Shown here: piece after piece, positions 42,559 to 50,709 of the stretch
How positions within the stretch are numbered: position 1 is the stretch's first letter
Layout of the letters: each line of letters begins with the position of its first letter
Assembly: GCA_023416695.1 (NCBI GenBank)
Contig: JAEZGY010000062.1
Coordinates: 62,001 to 126,000 of the forward strand
Length of the DNA stretch: 64,000 nucleotides
Source: Bacillota bacterium
GTDB lineage: Bacteria > Bacillota > Clostridia > Lachnospirales > Lachnospiraceae
Direction of reading: 5' to 3'
The notes under the pieces: generated by a model
What the model was told of the DNA's origin: nothing
Seen by the model: only the letters and a program-made list of their open reading frames with translations
The model's database searches: none
Translations under genes and position numbers: made by a program

Positions 42559-42801
42559 TTACAAGGAATCAAAATCATCTGGGTCTAGGCCAGCATCCTC
42601 TAGGGCTTCTATACGTTCTTCTTCGCTCATCATTTCTAGGTCAAAAGAATCTATTCCTGCGTCCCTTAGCTGACTCTCCTTCTCTTCACATTCACTTTCA
42701 TCCATCATGTCTGCAAATGCTGAAAACTCTGTTGCCTGCTCCAATGCATCCATCTTACCATCATGATTAAAATCAAATAATTCACCAAATAAACCTGCCA
42801 T
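42559..42801 (-). CDS. Small acidic single EF-hand protein
   Basis: 80 residues from the ATG at 42801; a GTG or TTG three to four codons earlier is possible because AAAGGG lies closer to those. The loop DFNHDGKMDALE (about 10-21) is a canonical 12-residue EF-hand with Asp, Asn, Asp, Gly, Asp and Glu in the ligand positions, so it should bind calcium. The remaining 55 residues are strongly acidic (ECEEKESQL, SEEERIEALEDAGLDPDD). It is the first gene of the EF-hand, HIRAN, J-domain series. Confidence 0.8.
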   Translation of the reverse strand: MAGLFGELFDFNHDGKMDALEQATEFSAFADMMDESECEEKESQLRDAGIDSFDLEMMSEEERIEALEDAGLDPDDFDSL

Positions 42802-42886
42802 GCCTCTCACCAACCCTTTCTGGAGAATCAGTCGCCTATACTATGTATTATGCATCACCCTTATAAGCCAATCATACACTACCTAC

Positions 42887-42906
42887 CTGTCCCATTTTGT
42901 GGACAG
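42887..42906 (-). other. Small hairpin in the gap before the EF-hand gene
   Basis: CTGTCC (42887-42892) with GGACAG (42901-42906) and an eight-base loop, without T-run. It lies between the GNAT remnant and the EF-hand gene. Confidence 0.35.
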
Positions 42907-42959
42907 CAGATATGAAAACGCCCTAAATGGTTGGTGTTTATGCTCTTCTTTTACATCTA

Positions 42960-43150
42960 CTAATATTTTTTCACTAAAGACACATGGTCTTCTAGTTCAA
43001 AAAATCCGTTTTTCTTATAAAACTCATAGGCTGGAACTGTTCTTTGTCACTCCAGTCGTCGTTCCACGGCTCCTTCATAAACACATCTGCAAAGAAGGAC
43101 TTAATTGTTTCTATCTCTTCCACAGAAAGTTGTTTTAACTCTATGTTCAT
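42960..43150 (-). pseudogene. GNAT acetyltransferase remnant with internal deletion and frameshift
   Basis: Starting at the ATG at 43150, 38 residues read as a GNAT N-terminus (MNIELKQLSVEEIETIK, then FMKEPWNDDWSDKEQ). The frame then gives a stop soon after. In another frame the same DNA continues as PAYEFYKKNGFFELEDH up to a stop at 42960, which is the usual GNAT C-terminus. The central 80 or so residues with the acetyl-CoA motif are missing. The start ATG overlaps the TGA of the MmcQ-type gene (ATGA), so the intact ancestor was translationally coupled to it. Confidence 0.8.
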
Positions 43151-43488
43151 CTACCTCTTTTCCTTTCTGTCAGTCCATAACTCTCCTCAATCATTCGTTT
43201 TACTTCCTCATCTGGTATTGTCCCATCCAGAATAATGGAATTCCAGTGCTCTTTATTCATGTGATAGGCTGGAATTACAGAGGGAAATGCTTCTCTAAAA
43301 AAATCTCTCCATTCAGGATCACACTTTACATTAATCCAAATATGGTCTTGACGCTCATAGATACAGGCAAATGTCTTCTTATTGTCTTTATGTCTCATAA
43401 GAATCCAATTATCATCATGAAATGGAGTATCTTTATAGACATTCTGAAAGGTGGCACAAAAGGCCACCACTTCCTCTCTCGTCCTCAT
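43147..43488 (-). CDS. MmcQ/YjbR-family protein
   Basis: 113 residues, one complete MmcQ/YjbR (DUF419) domain: VYKDTPFHDDNWILMRHKDN, KTFACIYERQDHIWINVKCD, PEWRDFFREAFPSVIPAYH and HWNSIILDGTIPDEEVKRMI. The fold is CyaY-like with a suspected DNA-binding role, but function is not established. It ends in ATGA shared with the GNAT remnant and starts one base after the ArsC-like gene ends, so these genes form one tight transcript. Confidence 0.9.
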   Translation of the reverse strand: MRTREEVVAFCATFQNVYKDTPFHDDNWILMRHKDNKKTFACIYERQDHIWINVKCDPEWRDFFREAFPSVIPAYHMNKEHWNSIILDGTIPDEEVKRMIEESYGLTERKRGR

Positions 43489-43489
43489 A

Positions 43490-43831
43490 TTAATCCCAAC
43501 CTTTCCATACCTCAGGCTGATAGCCTATTGTAGCTTTCTTGCCATTTCGTACAATAGGTGTAAGTAGCACCTGTTGGTTCTCTAGCACCTTTTCGTCCTT
43601 ATCCTCATCAGCAATATACTGAATAAGAGCTAACGTATCCTTATCCTTGCAATTTGGATTAAGCATTGCCGAAAGGCCACCCACTGCTTGCTTTACACTG
43701 TTATATTCACCTTTACTTAAACCCTTCTCCTTTAGATCAATCATTTGATATTTTATGTTACGCTCTTTAAAGTAGCGTTCTGCCTTCTTCGTGTCAAAGC
43801 ATTTTTTTGTACCAAAAATCTGTATATTCAT
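43490..43831 (-). CDS. ArsC/Spx-family thioredoxin-fold protein
   Basis: 113 residues, the family size. The single N-terminal cysteine Cys11 in GTKKCFDTKKAERYF and the IDLKEKGLSKGE and LTPIVRNGKKATIGY segments fit the YffB/ArsC-like group. True arsenate reductases and Spx differ in their active sites; no arsenic genes are nearby. A glutathione- or thiol-linked reductase role is possible but unproven. Confidence 0.88.
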   Translation of the reverse strand: MNIQIFGTKKCFDTKKAERYFKERNIKYQMIDLKEKGLSKGEYNSVKQAVGGLSAMLNPNCKDKDTLALIQYIADEDKDEKVLENQQVLLTPIVRNGKKATIGYQPEVWKGWD

Positions 43832-43833
43832 TG

Positions 43834-44925
43834 CTATAATAACCTTCCTTGTTCTCTACTTCCATAACGCATTGTTTTATATATTGTAAATCCTATTTCA
43901 AAAAAAGTATAACCCCAAATAACTGCCAATACAACATTAGACATAGTTTGTGTACCCCAGCCGTTTATCACACCGCCTTTATGGAATACATCAATATCAT
44001 AAGCCTCTGATACCTCTTTTGCAAAATTCACATTCCATACTGGAATAAATTTAAATATCCAGGTAAAGAGAATTAACTGTAGCACATTGGTAATGATATT
44101 GCCTAATAGCACAAGCTTACAGTAACATCCGGATACAAGTTTAATTATTTCATCAATAAACGCAAGGCCAAATATGCCTAAAATTAATGGGCAAAGGATG
44201 CTCCATTTATCAAGATTAAAAATAGGTATCGTATAATCAAGCTTTCCGTTGTCAAAGACATAGGCACCAAATAACTCTGGTGTATATGCAAGTACTACAG
44301 AAAAAATCATAATAAACACCACACCTACAACCGTCTCTCCCCTACTAATCATCGCTTTCTTATTTGGTATAGGTGAAAGCTTTGTCGGATTCCAGATATG
44401 TATTTCTTCTTTGTGGTCATGGGTTGCTTCTGTATAAGCATTAGCTTTTAGTTGTTCCAACGACCATTTTTCTTCCTTCCTTAAGTCTACTTTAATCTGC
44501 ATGTATTCTAATACAGCAAACACAAGGGTAACCATGGCAAATGACGTACTCATATTAATTAGAGTATTTACCAGGATTTTTATACTCCAGTCAATGAAAT
44601 GAAAGTTTACGTAGTTATACTTTACAACTTCGGTCAATAATCCAGAAGCACCTACTGCTAGTAGCACTATTTTTAGAACCCAGAAATAATTATCAAAATA
44701 TTCTGGTCCAATCAGATATCCTTTGAAGTTCTGATATTTTTTCGCTAGTTCTTTTGGGTCACCTAACTGAATTAGGATTTCTTCCATAGTACCCTTACCA
44801 GCCTCATACATATCACCAATCAACTCCTCTAACTCCATGGTAATCTCTGTACGCTGGCTCCTAGGAACTCTACGAACTACCTCATAAATATAACGATTCA
44901 TTAACTCTTGCTCTTTTTCACTCAT
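43834..44925 (-). CDS. HAAS-domain membrane protein, partner of PadR
   Basis: 363 residues. Residues about 1-70 (NRYIYEVVRRVPRSQRTEIT, MELEELIGDMYEAG, ILIQLGDPKELAKKYQNFKG) form a HAAS signalling domain, which is commonly encoded next to PadR regulators. About seven hydrophobic spans follow. The likely role is a membrane sensor or permease-like protein that works with the PadR repressor encoded three bases upstream. The signal is unknown. Confidence 0.85.
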   Translation of the reverse strand: MSEKEQELMNRYIYEVVRRVPRSQRTEITMELEELIGDMYEAGKGTMEEILIQLGDPKELAKKYQNFKGYLIGPEYFDNYFWVLKIVLLAVGASGLLTEVVKYNYVNFHFIDWSIKILVNTLINMSTSFAMVTLVFAVLEYMQIKVDLRKEEKWSLEQLKANAYTEATHDHKEEIHIWNPTKLSPIPNKKAMISRGETVVGVVFIMIFSVVLAYTPELFGAYVFDNGKLDYTIPIFNLDKWSILCPLILGIFGLAFIDEIIKLVSGCYCKLVLLGNIITNVLQLILFTWIFKFIPVWNVNFAKEVSEAYDIDVFHKGGVINGWGTQTMSNVVLAVIWGYTFFEIGFTIYKTMRYGSREQGRLL

Positions 44926-44928
44926 AGG

Positions 44929-45261
44929 CTAATCCTCTCCTAACAATCCTTCTACACTTTGACACATCATGTTCCACTGTTCCTTTAATGCATAATAAAT
45001 CTTATCCCCAAGAGGTGTACGACGATAATATTTTCTAGGCTTTGTCTCCCCAACCTCCCACTCGCTGATAAGTAACTCCTGCTTTTCTAAACGGCGAAGT
45101 AGTGGGTATAACGTATTCGGATCGATGGAAACGCCTTTCTCTTCAATACTTTGAACTAAAGCGTATCCATACTTTGCTTCCTTTAGCTGACTTAGTACAC
45201 ATAAAATCAACGTACCTCTTCTAAGTTCCAGGGATAGACTGGACAATAATTCACTTTCCAT
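44929..45261 (-). CDS. PadR-family transcriptional regulator
   Basis: 110 residues. The winged helix includes RRGTLILCVLSQLKEAKYGY, SIDPNTLYPLLRRLEKQELL and the wing TKPRKYYRRTPLGDKIY, followed by a short C-terminal helix for dimerisation (PadR subfamily 2). It is preceded by AAAAAGGAGG. It forms an operon with the HAAS membrane protein and probably represses it. Confidence 0.93.
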   Translation of the reverse strand: MESELLSSLSLELRRGTLILCVLSQLKEAKYGYALVQSIEEKGVSIDPNTLYPLLRRLEKQELLISEWEVGETKPRKYYRRTPLGDKIYYALKEQWNMMCQSVEGLLGED

Positions 45262-45386
45262 ATATATCCTCCTTTTTCTGCATTATACTGTACGTCACAC
45301 ACTATTGTCAATATAAAAATACTTATATATTTACATTATTATAAACATTTTATTCTATAGGGGTTTACGTGGTAATTGTCCATACA

Positions 45387-45436
45387 GTAAAAAAATACCT
45401 TACAGGCTCATTTCATCAATCAGCTTGTAAGGTATT
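45387..45436 (-). terminator. Terminator after the AraC/GyrI-like regulator gene
   Basis: AATACCTTACA (45394-45404) pairs with TGTAAGGTATT (45426-45436), 11 base pairs, 21-base loop, seven T on the minus strand. It begins directly after the stop codon. Confidence 0.85.
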
Positions 45437-46327
45437 CTAATTATTTAACGTAATTGGGATATAAATATCCATCTCACAGTAATCATCACTGCAGATTTGC
45501 AAATCTACTCTTTCAAAATGAAAGGGGGCAGCTTGATGATACGCTGTCGTTAACTTCCAGTTATCGATAAAGCTATATATATTCAAAAGTGCTTTAAAAG
45601 TAATATCATGTGGGGAGTGACATCCTACATATCGGAATACTGCATATTCATATGGTTCTATTTCATAGCTTACAATGGGAGCTTTGTAAGGAGTTTTAAG
45701 TTCCACTTCTGTGCCAGATACATAGTAATTACTGTACTCCTTATGTTCTGTATAACGAACTAACCCTATGTAGATATTCCTATTGATGACATTATCTATA
45801 AGGGGAAGATAATCCCTCCAGACTTCTTCTGCCTGCTGATTGGTAGTTTTATACTCAAGATTCTCTAGGTGAACAATCTCACGTTCCAACCCTTGTACAC
45901 AGAATTTTGGCTTAACGCACATGCGAGGTTCTAGCATAAGTCCATCCCCTACTGTATGAAGTGCATTAAGATCTAGTTTTTGCTCAATAGGAAGCTCTAT
46001 TTGGCACTTTCTATATTGAGCTGGGGTTACTTTATATTTCTTCTTAAATGCACGAATGTAGGACTGCTCATAATCAAACTGATATTCTGTAGCAATATCA
46101 ATAATATTTAAGTTTGAGTGAAGAAGATGTTGTACACTAAGACAAAGCCTTCTTTCCCTCACATAGGTCATTAAGGACCGATTGGTTATAGATTTAAACA
46201 TCCGATGAAGATAGTATTTTGAGATACCTACTTCCTTGGCCAATTGGTCTAAATTAATGGGTTCTGTGGCTCTGTCGTCAATTAAATTGACTAATGCCCT
46301 TATGGAATTAATTGTATCACCATTCAT
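45437..46327 (-). CDS. AraC-family regulator with GyrI-like effector domain
   Basis: 296 residues from the ATG at 46327. Residues about 8-105 hold two helix-turn-helix motifs (NLDQLAKEVGISKYYLHRMF and NIIDIATEYQFDYEQSYIRA, then KKYKVTPAQYRK). From about 130 the chain has a GyrI-like small-molecule-binding domain (YEIEPYEYAVFRYVGCHSPH). Such regulators resemble Rob/SoxS-type proteins with a C-terminal ligand domain, often responding to drugs or organic stress. The ribosome binding site is weak (AGG) and a longer GTG start lacks one entirely. Confidence 0.88.
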   Translation of the reverse strand: MNGDTINSIRALVNLIDDRATEPINLDQLAKEVGISKYYLHRMFKSITNRSLMTYVRERRLCLSVQHLLHSNLNIIDIATEYQFDYEQSYIRAFKKKYKVTPAQYRKCQIELPIEQKLDLNALHTVGDGLMLEPRMCVKPKFCVQGLEREIVHLENLEYKTTNQQAEEVWRDYLPLIDNVINRNIYIGLVRYTEHKEYSNYYVSGTEVELKTPYKAPIVSYEIEPYEYAVFRYVGCHSPHDITFKALLNIYSFIDNWKLTTAYHQAAPFHFERVDLQICSDDYCEMDIYIPITLNN

Positions 46328-46406
46328 ATACACATACCTGCCTAAGTTTCTCAACACTAAAAAGTGATTTTATATTGGGTATATGTATATTGTAAGACAA
46401 AAGACT

Positions 46407-47519
46407 TTATTGTACAACCAGGTTTTTGGAAAAGTAAGGAACGATGTCATTCAAAGCAGCATTAGGTTTTATGCTGTGTCCACCTGCAAATTTCTCTAAT
46501 TCGCACTCTACTCCTTTATCCTTAAGAATTTGAGCTAGTGCTTCACATCCTCTTGGAATCCATTTATAGGAGTCTAGCTCACCATATAATATTTTTATCG
46601 CTTTAAGTTTTGTCTGTTTACTAAGATAGCTATCTACCTTGGATTTAAGATTACCAAATCCATTCTCCCATTGTGCAACAATCTTATTATCTTTCTTAGA
46701 ACCATCAAAAGTAGGAATATTGGCATAATTCTTTGTATCCTTAAGGTTTGGTGAAAAAGCTCTTCCATAAGCAATTCTAAAATAAACATCTCCATCCCAG
46801 GAGTCCATAGCCATACTAATATCACCATCTGCTATTAGCCCAGGAGACATGGATAATACTGCCCCAAATATGTCAGGATGCTCCATTGCTAAATGCAAGG
46901 CGCCATACCCTCCCATAGAGAATCCGCATATTCCTCTAGAATCCTTATTTGCTATGGTTCGATAATTACTATCCACATACTGAATGACTTCATTTACCAC
47001 ATAATCTTCCCAGTTCCCTGTAACTTGAGAATTCACATAATAACATCCCCCATATTGACATGCTCCATCTACATAAACCACTATGAATTCTGTGTCTCCA
47101 TTTACAGCAGCTTGATCGAATAAAGGGGTTGAACTATTAAAATAGGCGTTTGGAGTTTCCCCAAACCCATGTAAATAATAGATCACTGGATAGCTCTTCT
47201 CACTCTCGAAGTAAGAAGGTGGTAAATATACATAGACCTGGCGGTCTGTTTTTTCATTAATTACATTATTTTTCAGAGCTTCTGAATGAATGACATCTGA
47301 AATACGATACTTGGCAAGATCTCGCTTTTCTGGTTGATCAGTAGCTACTTTAGTAGCACTAGGTGTAGCACTTATCGTTACACTTGGAGTCATGGTTGGG
47401 GTTTTAGTCGGGGCAGTGATTGGGGCTTTACTTCCCTCATTGCTTGCATTTTCATTTCCACAACCTATCAAGCACAAAACCAAGGTTAATATGCTAGTTA
47501 CTAGTAATACTTTTCTCAT
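46407..47519 (-). CDS. Secreted alpha/beta-hydrolase esterase lipoprotein (esterase D/CE1-like)
   Basis: 370 residues. Signal peptide with lipobox LIGC (Cys20), a Thr/Pro-rich linker (about 30-60) and a carbohydrate-esterase-1-like domain: YVYLPPSYFESEKSYPVIYY, HGFGETPNA, the nucleophile Ser201 in GFSMGGYG, and a late His in FAGGHSIKP. Such enzymes remove acetyl or feruloyl groups from plant polysaccharides or hydrolyse other esters outside the cell. It is divergent to the metallo-hydrolase gene. The substrate is inferred only from family. Confidence 0.9.
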   Translation of the reverse strand: MRKVLLVTSILTLVLCLIGCGNENASNEGSKAPITAPTKTPTMTPSVTISATPSATKVATDQPEKRDLAKYRISDVIHSEALKNNVINEKTDRQVYVYLPPSYFESEKSYPVIYYLHGFGETPNAYFNSSTPLFDQAAVNGDTEFIVVYVDGACQYGGCYYVNSQVTGNWEDYVVNEVIQYVDSNYRTIANKDSRGICGFSMGGYGALHLAMEHPDIFGAVLSMSPGLIADGDISMAMDSWDGDVYFRIAYGRAFSPNLKDTKNYANIPTFDGSKKDNKIVAQWENGFGNLKSKVDSYLSKQTKLKAIKILYGELDSYKWIPRGCEALAQILKDKGVECELEKFAGGHSIKPNAALNDIVPYFSKNLVVQ

Positions 47520-47708
47520 AATGTTCCTCCTTATATTGATTAGGTTTATCTTTTACTTTACATACTAGCATGTTGGCTATTAGATAATTAACATTTCTTG
47601 CTTTTTTATTGTTTTGTGCAGATTTTACTACTATCTGTGCATAAGTTTCTTCTATCCATCTCTCTATATCCCCTATAATTAAGCATATAAAAAAAGGAGA
47701 TGATATCT

Positions 47709-48530
47709 ATGAAACTAGGAAGGAAAAATGTTACTGGTATTCTTTGTTTGCTTTTCACAGTATTACTTTCGTTAACTAGTTGCCAAACTAGCCAAACAAA
47801 AAATGACAACATAAAAGAATCCCAGGAGGCTACTATGAAACCATCACCTACACCAGCCACCAGTACCCCAACAGCAACAACTACACCAAAACCAACGGTT
47901 GCACCAGTATCAACTATTAAAAATACAGAACCATTTACCCTGACCTTTATTGGTCATGCTGCGGTAAAGCTAAAAAGTAAAGCTGGTAAAGTAATCTATA
48001 TCGATCCAGCCTATAGCGTAGGCGATTATTCAGAACCAGCAGACATAATTCTAGTTACTCATGGTCACGATGACCATAAACCTATTGAAACAGTAGTAAG
48101 AAAAGCCGACTGCATCCAAATTACAGCGGTGGAGAGTCTTATAGATGGTGTCTATCAAACATTTGATTATGGGGAGATTAAAATAGAAGCTGTACCTGCT
48201 GGAGGTAATGGAAATCATGCTCTTGGAAGTGGAGTGGGTTACATTATATCAATCGATGGAGTGACTGTTTATCATGCTGGTGACACTTCTATGATTGAAG
48301 AAATGAAGGAACTAACCTCTCGTAAGCTAGACTATGCCATGTTTCCAATTGATGGTGTTTACAACATGAATGCAACCAAAGCAACCGAAGTGGCTAACGT
48401 AGTTGGTGCAAAACATAACATTCCAATTCATGATATGAATGATTTTAATAAGCATAAAGAAGACAAATTCACTCCAGAAGGTAGATTGATTCTTGCTCGA
48501 GGAGAGACGATTTACTTAGGTGAAAAGTAA
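47709..48530 (+). CDS. Metallo-beta-lactamase-fold lipoprotein (UlaG-like)
   Basis: 273 residues from the ATG at 47709, nine bases after GGAG; the upstream in-frame ATG is too close to that site. Signal peptide with lipobox LTSC (Cys25), Thr/Pro linker (about 40-75), then the fold with THGHDDHK (His118, His120, Asp122, His123), GNGNHALGSG, YHAGDTSM with the bridging Asp, and PIHDM at the end. The short UlaG-like group acts on cyclic esters, lactones or phosphodiesters. A surface location is unusual for the group and its substrate is unknown. Confidence 0.88.
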   Translation: MKLGRKNVTGILCLLFTVLLSLTSCQTSQTKNDNIKESQEATMKPSPTPATSTPTATTTPKPTVAPVSTIKNTEPFTLTFIGHAAVKLKSKAGKVIYIDPAYSVGDYSEPADIILVTHGHDDHKPIETVVRKADCIQITAVESLIDGVYQTFDYGEIKIEAVPAGGNGNHALGSGVGYIISIDGVTVYHAGDTSMIEEMKELTSRKLDYAMFPIDGVYNMNATKATEVANVVGAKHNIPIHDMNDFNKHKEDKFTPEGRLILARGETIYLGEK

Positions 48531-48534
48531 TAGA

Positions 48535-48564
48535 AAAAAACTGGCCTTAATGGGCCAGTTTTTT
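48535..48564. terminator. Bidirectional terminator between convergent genes
   Basis: AAAAAACTGGCC (48535-48546) with GGCCAGTTTTTT (48553-48564), six-base loop. A and T runs on both sides serve both strands. It overlaps the last codons of the AraC-type gene that ends at 48547. Confidence 0.92.
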
Positions 48565-49452
48565 TCTATAAGCAGACGGAGTCATACTAGTATGCTTTTT
48601 AAATACCTTAGTAAAATAATTGGTATCTAGATAGCCCACTCTCTCTCCTATTTCATTAATGGGCAGCTCTGTCTCTTCTAACATGATTTTTGCTAGATCC
48701 ATGCGGATATGTAAAAGATACGTTAGGCAGGTTAAAGACGTCTGCTCCGTAAAAAGACTATTGAGCTGATTTCGATTCATATGAAATTGACGTGTTAACT
48801 CTGTCAGGGTAATTTCCTCCCCAATATGCTCATGAAGATACTGAATAATTTGCCCGATTACAGGGTCAATAAAAGCATGTTCTGTCTGCATCTTATACTG
48901 TTCAATGCAGGAATAGTTAATGTAATATAGCAACTCCATAAAGTAAGATCTGCTCCTGCAAGGCCAAAAACCATCTTTCTGTATAATAAGCTCCTGCTCC
49001 ATGTGCTCCACAAGGTTGAGAATGGTTACTAAAGCTGATGTTGTTAAATGATATATCTTAGCAAGAAGATTCTTATCTGGGTAAAATGTTTTGATTAAAC
49101 TGTAATCCTGAAAGAGAGTACTTCCCGACATATTCTCATAATCCTCTGTATAAAGTCTATCATATGTAAAATGATCGTGAATTACAGTAGGCTTAAAGTA
49201 GACTGTAAGACTCTTTAGCTTGTCCTTATGTACTATCTCTAAATGATCTTGATTGGATAGTAAAATGATTGCAGGTGCTACTATATAACGAATCTTCTCT
49301 TCTTCCTTAATATGCAGTACCCCTGATTTCACTATGAGAAGCTTAAAGGTATTACCATCATTAATATAGAGTGAACAGTCCTGTTCTCTATCCACATAAA
49401 GGTCAACAATACGGTTCCAATATATATCAGTACTTTTTGTGCATAAGTCCAT
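48547..49452 (-). CDS. AraC-family regulator with N-terminal cupin-like domain
   Basis: 301 residues. The first 120 or so form a cupin-like ligand domain (CSLYINDGNTFKLLIVKSGV, YIVAPAIILLSNQDHLEIV). The C-terminal 100 carry two helix-turn-helix units (TLTELTRQFHMNRNQLNSLF, LPINEIGERVGYLDTNYFTK) and the terminal VFKKHTSMTPSAYRK. It would respond to a sugar or other small ligand. A large inverted repeat (49475-49523) lies in its promoter region. Confidence 0.92.
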   Translation of the reverse strand: MDLCTKSTDIYWNRIVDLYVDREQDCSLYINDGNTFKLLIVKSGVLHIKEEEKIRYIVAPAIILLSNQDHLEIVHKDKLKSLTVYFKPTVIHDHFTYDRLYTEDYENMSGSTLFQDYSLIKTFYPDKNLLAKIYHLTTSALVTILNLVEHMEQELIIQKDGFWPCRSRSYFMELLYYINYSCIEQYKMQTEHAFIDPVIGQIIQYLHEHIGEEITLTELTRQFHMNRNQLNSLFTEQTSLTCLTYLLHIRMDLAKIMLEETELPINEIGERVGYLDTNYFTKVFKKHTSMTPSAYRKKLAH

Positions 49453-49474
49453 TTAGTTACCCCCTTCTCCATTT

Positions 49475-49523
49475 AATAAATATTATATCTTATTTCATAT
49501 TAAAGTGGGATATAATATTTATT
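49475..49523. promoter_or_regulatory. 15-base inverted repeat upstream of the AraC-type gene
   Basis: AATAAATATTATATC (49475-49489) and GATATAATATTTATT (49509-49523) are perfect reverse complements 19 bases apart. Each arm contains a TATAAT-like box. It may be an operator or a symmetrical promoter element just ahead of the regulator gene. Confidence 0.55.
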
Positions 49524-49593
49524 ACATTTACTTTTAACGAAGAGGGATAACTTATATTATGAGAACACATACAACAAATTAGCGAACTTATTA

Positions 49594-50571
49594 TTATTGA
49601 ACTAAGTCATGTGGCTTTTGTCCAAGTAAAACTGCCTTTACATTGTTTGAAGCAACTTTTCTGCATTCTTCTAATGCTTGTTTACTTACATAAGCTGTAT
49701 GTGGTGTACAGTAGAAATTATCTAGGGTAAACAATGGGTTTAGACTCGGAGACCAATTGGTCATCTTCATTGGTTCCTCTTCCGGATCATCCACAGCAGC
49801 ACCAGCTATAACATTATTCTTTAATGCTTCATAAAGTGCTTTGTTATCGATACATTTTCCTCTAGATACACAAACCAAGTAAGCCGATGACTTCATTTTA
49901 TTAAGTGTATCTACGTTGACAATATGATGTGTCTGCTCTGTATGAGGACAAAATACACTGACCACATCACTATTAGTAAATATTTCGTCGAGCTCAACTT
50001 TTCTGACACCACAAGTCGCCATAAAACTTTCAGATAGGAACGGATCATAAGCAGAAATTTTAAATCCAAATGTTTGCAGCTTTCTTGCTGCATTTTGAGC
50101 GATACGACCAAAGCCAATCATCCCGAATTCCGCTCCACGATAACGTGGAATAGGAGCAATCCAATCCTGCCACTGATAACTTCCCTTATGAACACAAGCA
50201 TTATAATGTGGTATATTACGCATAAGCATAAATGCCATAGAAATGGCGTGATCTGCCACTTCATCCAAACAATAATCTGGTACATTTGTGACTACAATTC
50301 CTTTTTCATGACAGGCATTCACATCCAAAATGTCTACACCAATACCATATCTAGCAATAATTTTACAATGGTCTAACTTTTCAATAGTAGCTCTTGGAAT
50401 TTTAGCATACTGCTGTAAAATAGCATCTGCATCAGCCGCCTGCTCTGCCAACCCTTCTCCTGTTTTACATTTTAGTCCAATTACCTCTGCTCCAATAGGC
50501 TCTAAGATTGATTTTTCAATTTCGTTATCTGGGTAATCGAAATCAGAAATATAAACTTTAAATTTCCCCAA
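49594..50571 (-). CDS. D-isomer-specific 2-hydroxyacid dehydrogenase
   Basis: 325 residues from a TTG at 50571, eight bases after GGAGG; a GTG three codons earlier would touch that site. The NAD-binding motif FGMIGFGRIAQNAARKLQ, the Arg in SRGKCID, a Glu further on and His in TPHTAYVS make up the active site. Phosphoglycerate- or glyoxylate-reductase-like members reduce 2-keto acids. It belongs to the second sugar-acid cluster and is separated from the VOC gene by a hairpin. The substrate is a 2-keto acid of this pathway by inference. Confidence 0.92.
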   Translation of the reverse strand: MGKFKVYISDFDYPDNEIEKSILEPIGAEVIGLKCKTGEGLAEQAADADAILQQYAKIPRATIEKLDHCKIIARYGIGVDILDVNACHEKGIVVTNVPDYCLDEVADHAISMAFMLMRNIPHYNACVHKGSYQWQDWIAPIPRYRGAEFGMIGFGRIAQNAARKLQTFGFKISAYDPFLSESFMATCGVRKVELDEIFTNSDVVSVFCPHTEQTHHIVNVDTLNKMKSSAYLVCVSRGKCIDNKALYEALKNNVIAGAAVDDPEEEPMKMTNWSPSLNPLFTLDNFYCTPHTAYVSKQALEECRKVASNNVKAVLLGQKPHDLVQ

Positions 50572-50669
50572 ATATAACACCTCCAGTACAACCTGTATTT
50601 TTAACTAAACAGTTTTATTTTCTTTCTTAATGTTTACGTCTTCACACAAATTTTTCATTCTAAAATACA

Positions 50670-50689
50670 ATGGGGTCATAAGACCCCAT
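50670..50689 (-). terminator. Hairpin after the VOC gene
   Basis: ATGGGGTC (50670-50677), four-base loop, GACCCCAT (50682-50689). The following tract on the minus strand is TTGTATTTTA, so termination may be partial and the next gene may still be expressed by read-through. Confidence 0.65.
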
Positions 50690-50709
50690 CATATCTTTTA
50701 GTTGTATTT

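Noticed and set aside
47606..47860. 84-residue minus-strand reading frame in the esterase/metallo-hydrolase gap
   Set aside because: It overlaps the signal peptide region of the metallo-hydrolase gene and lacks a ribosome binding site.
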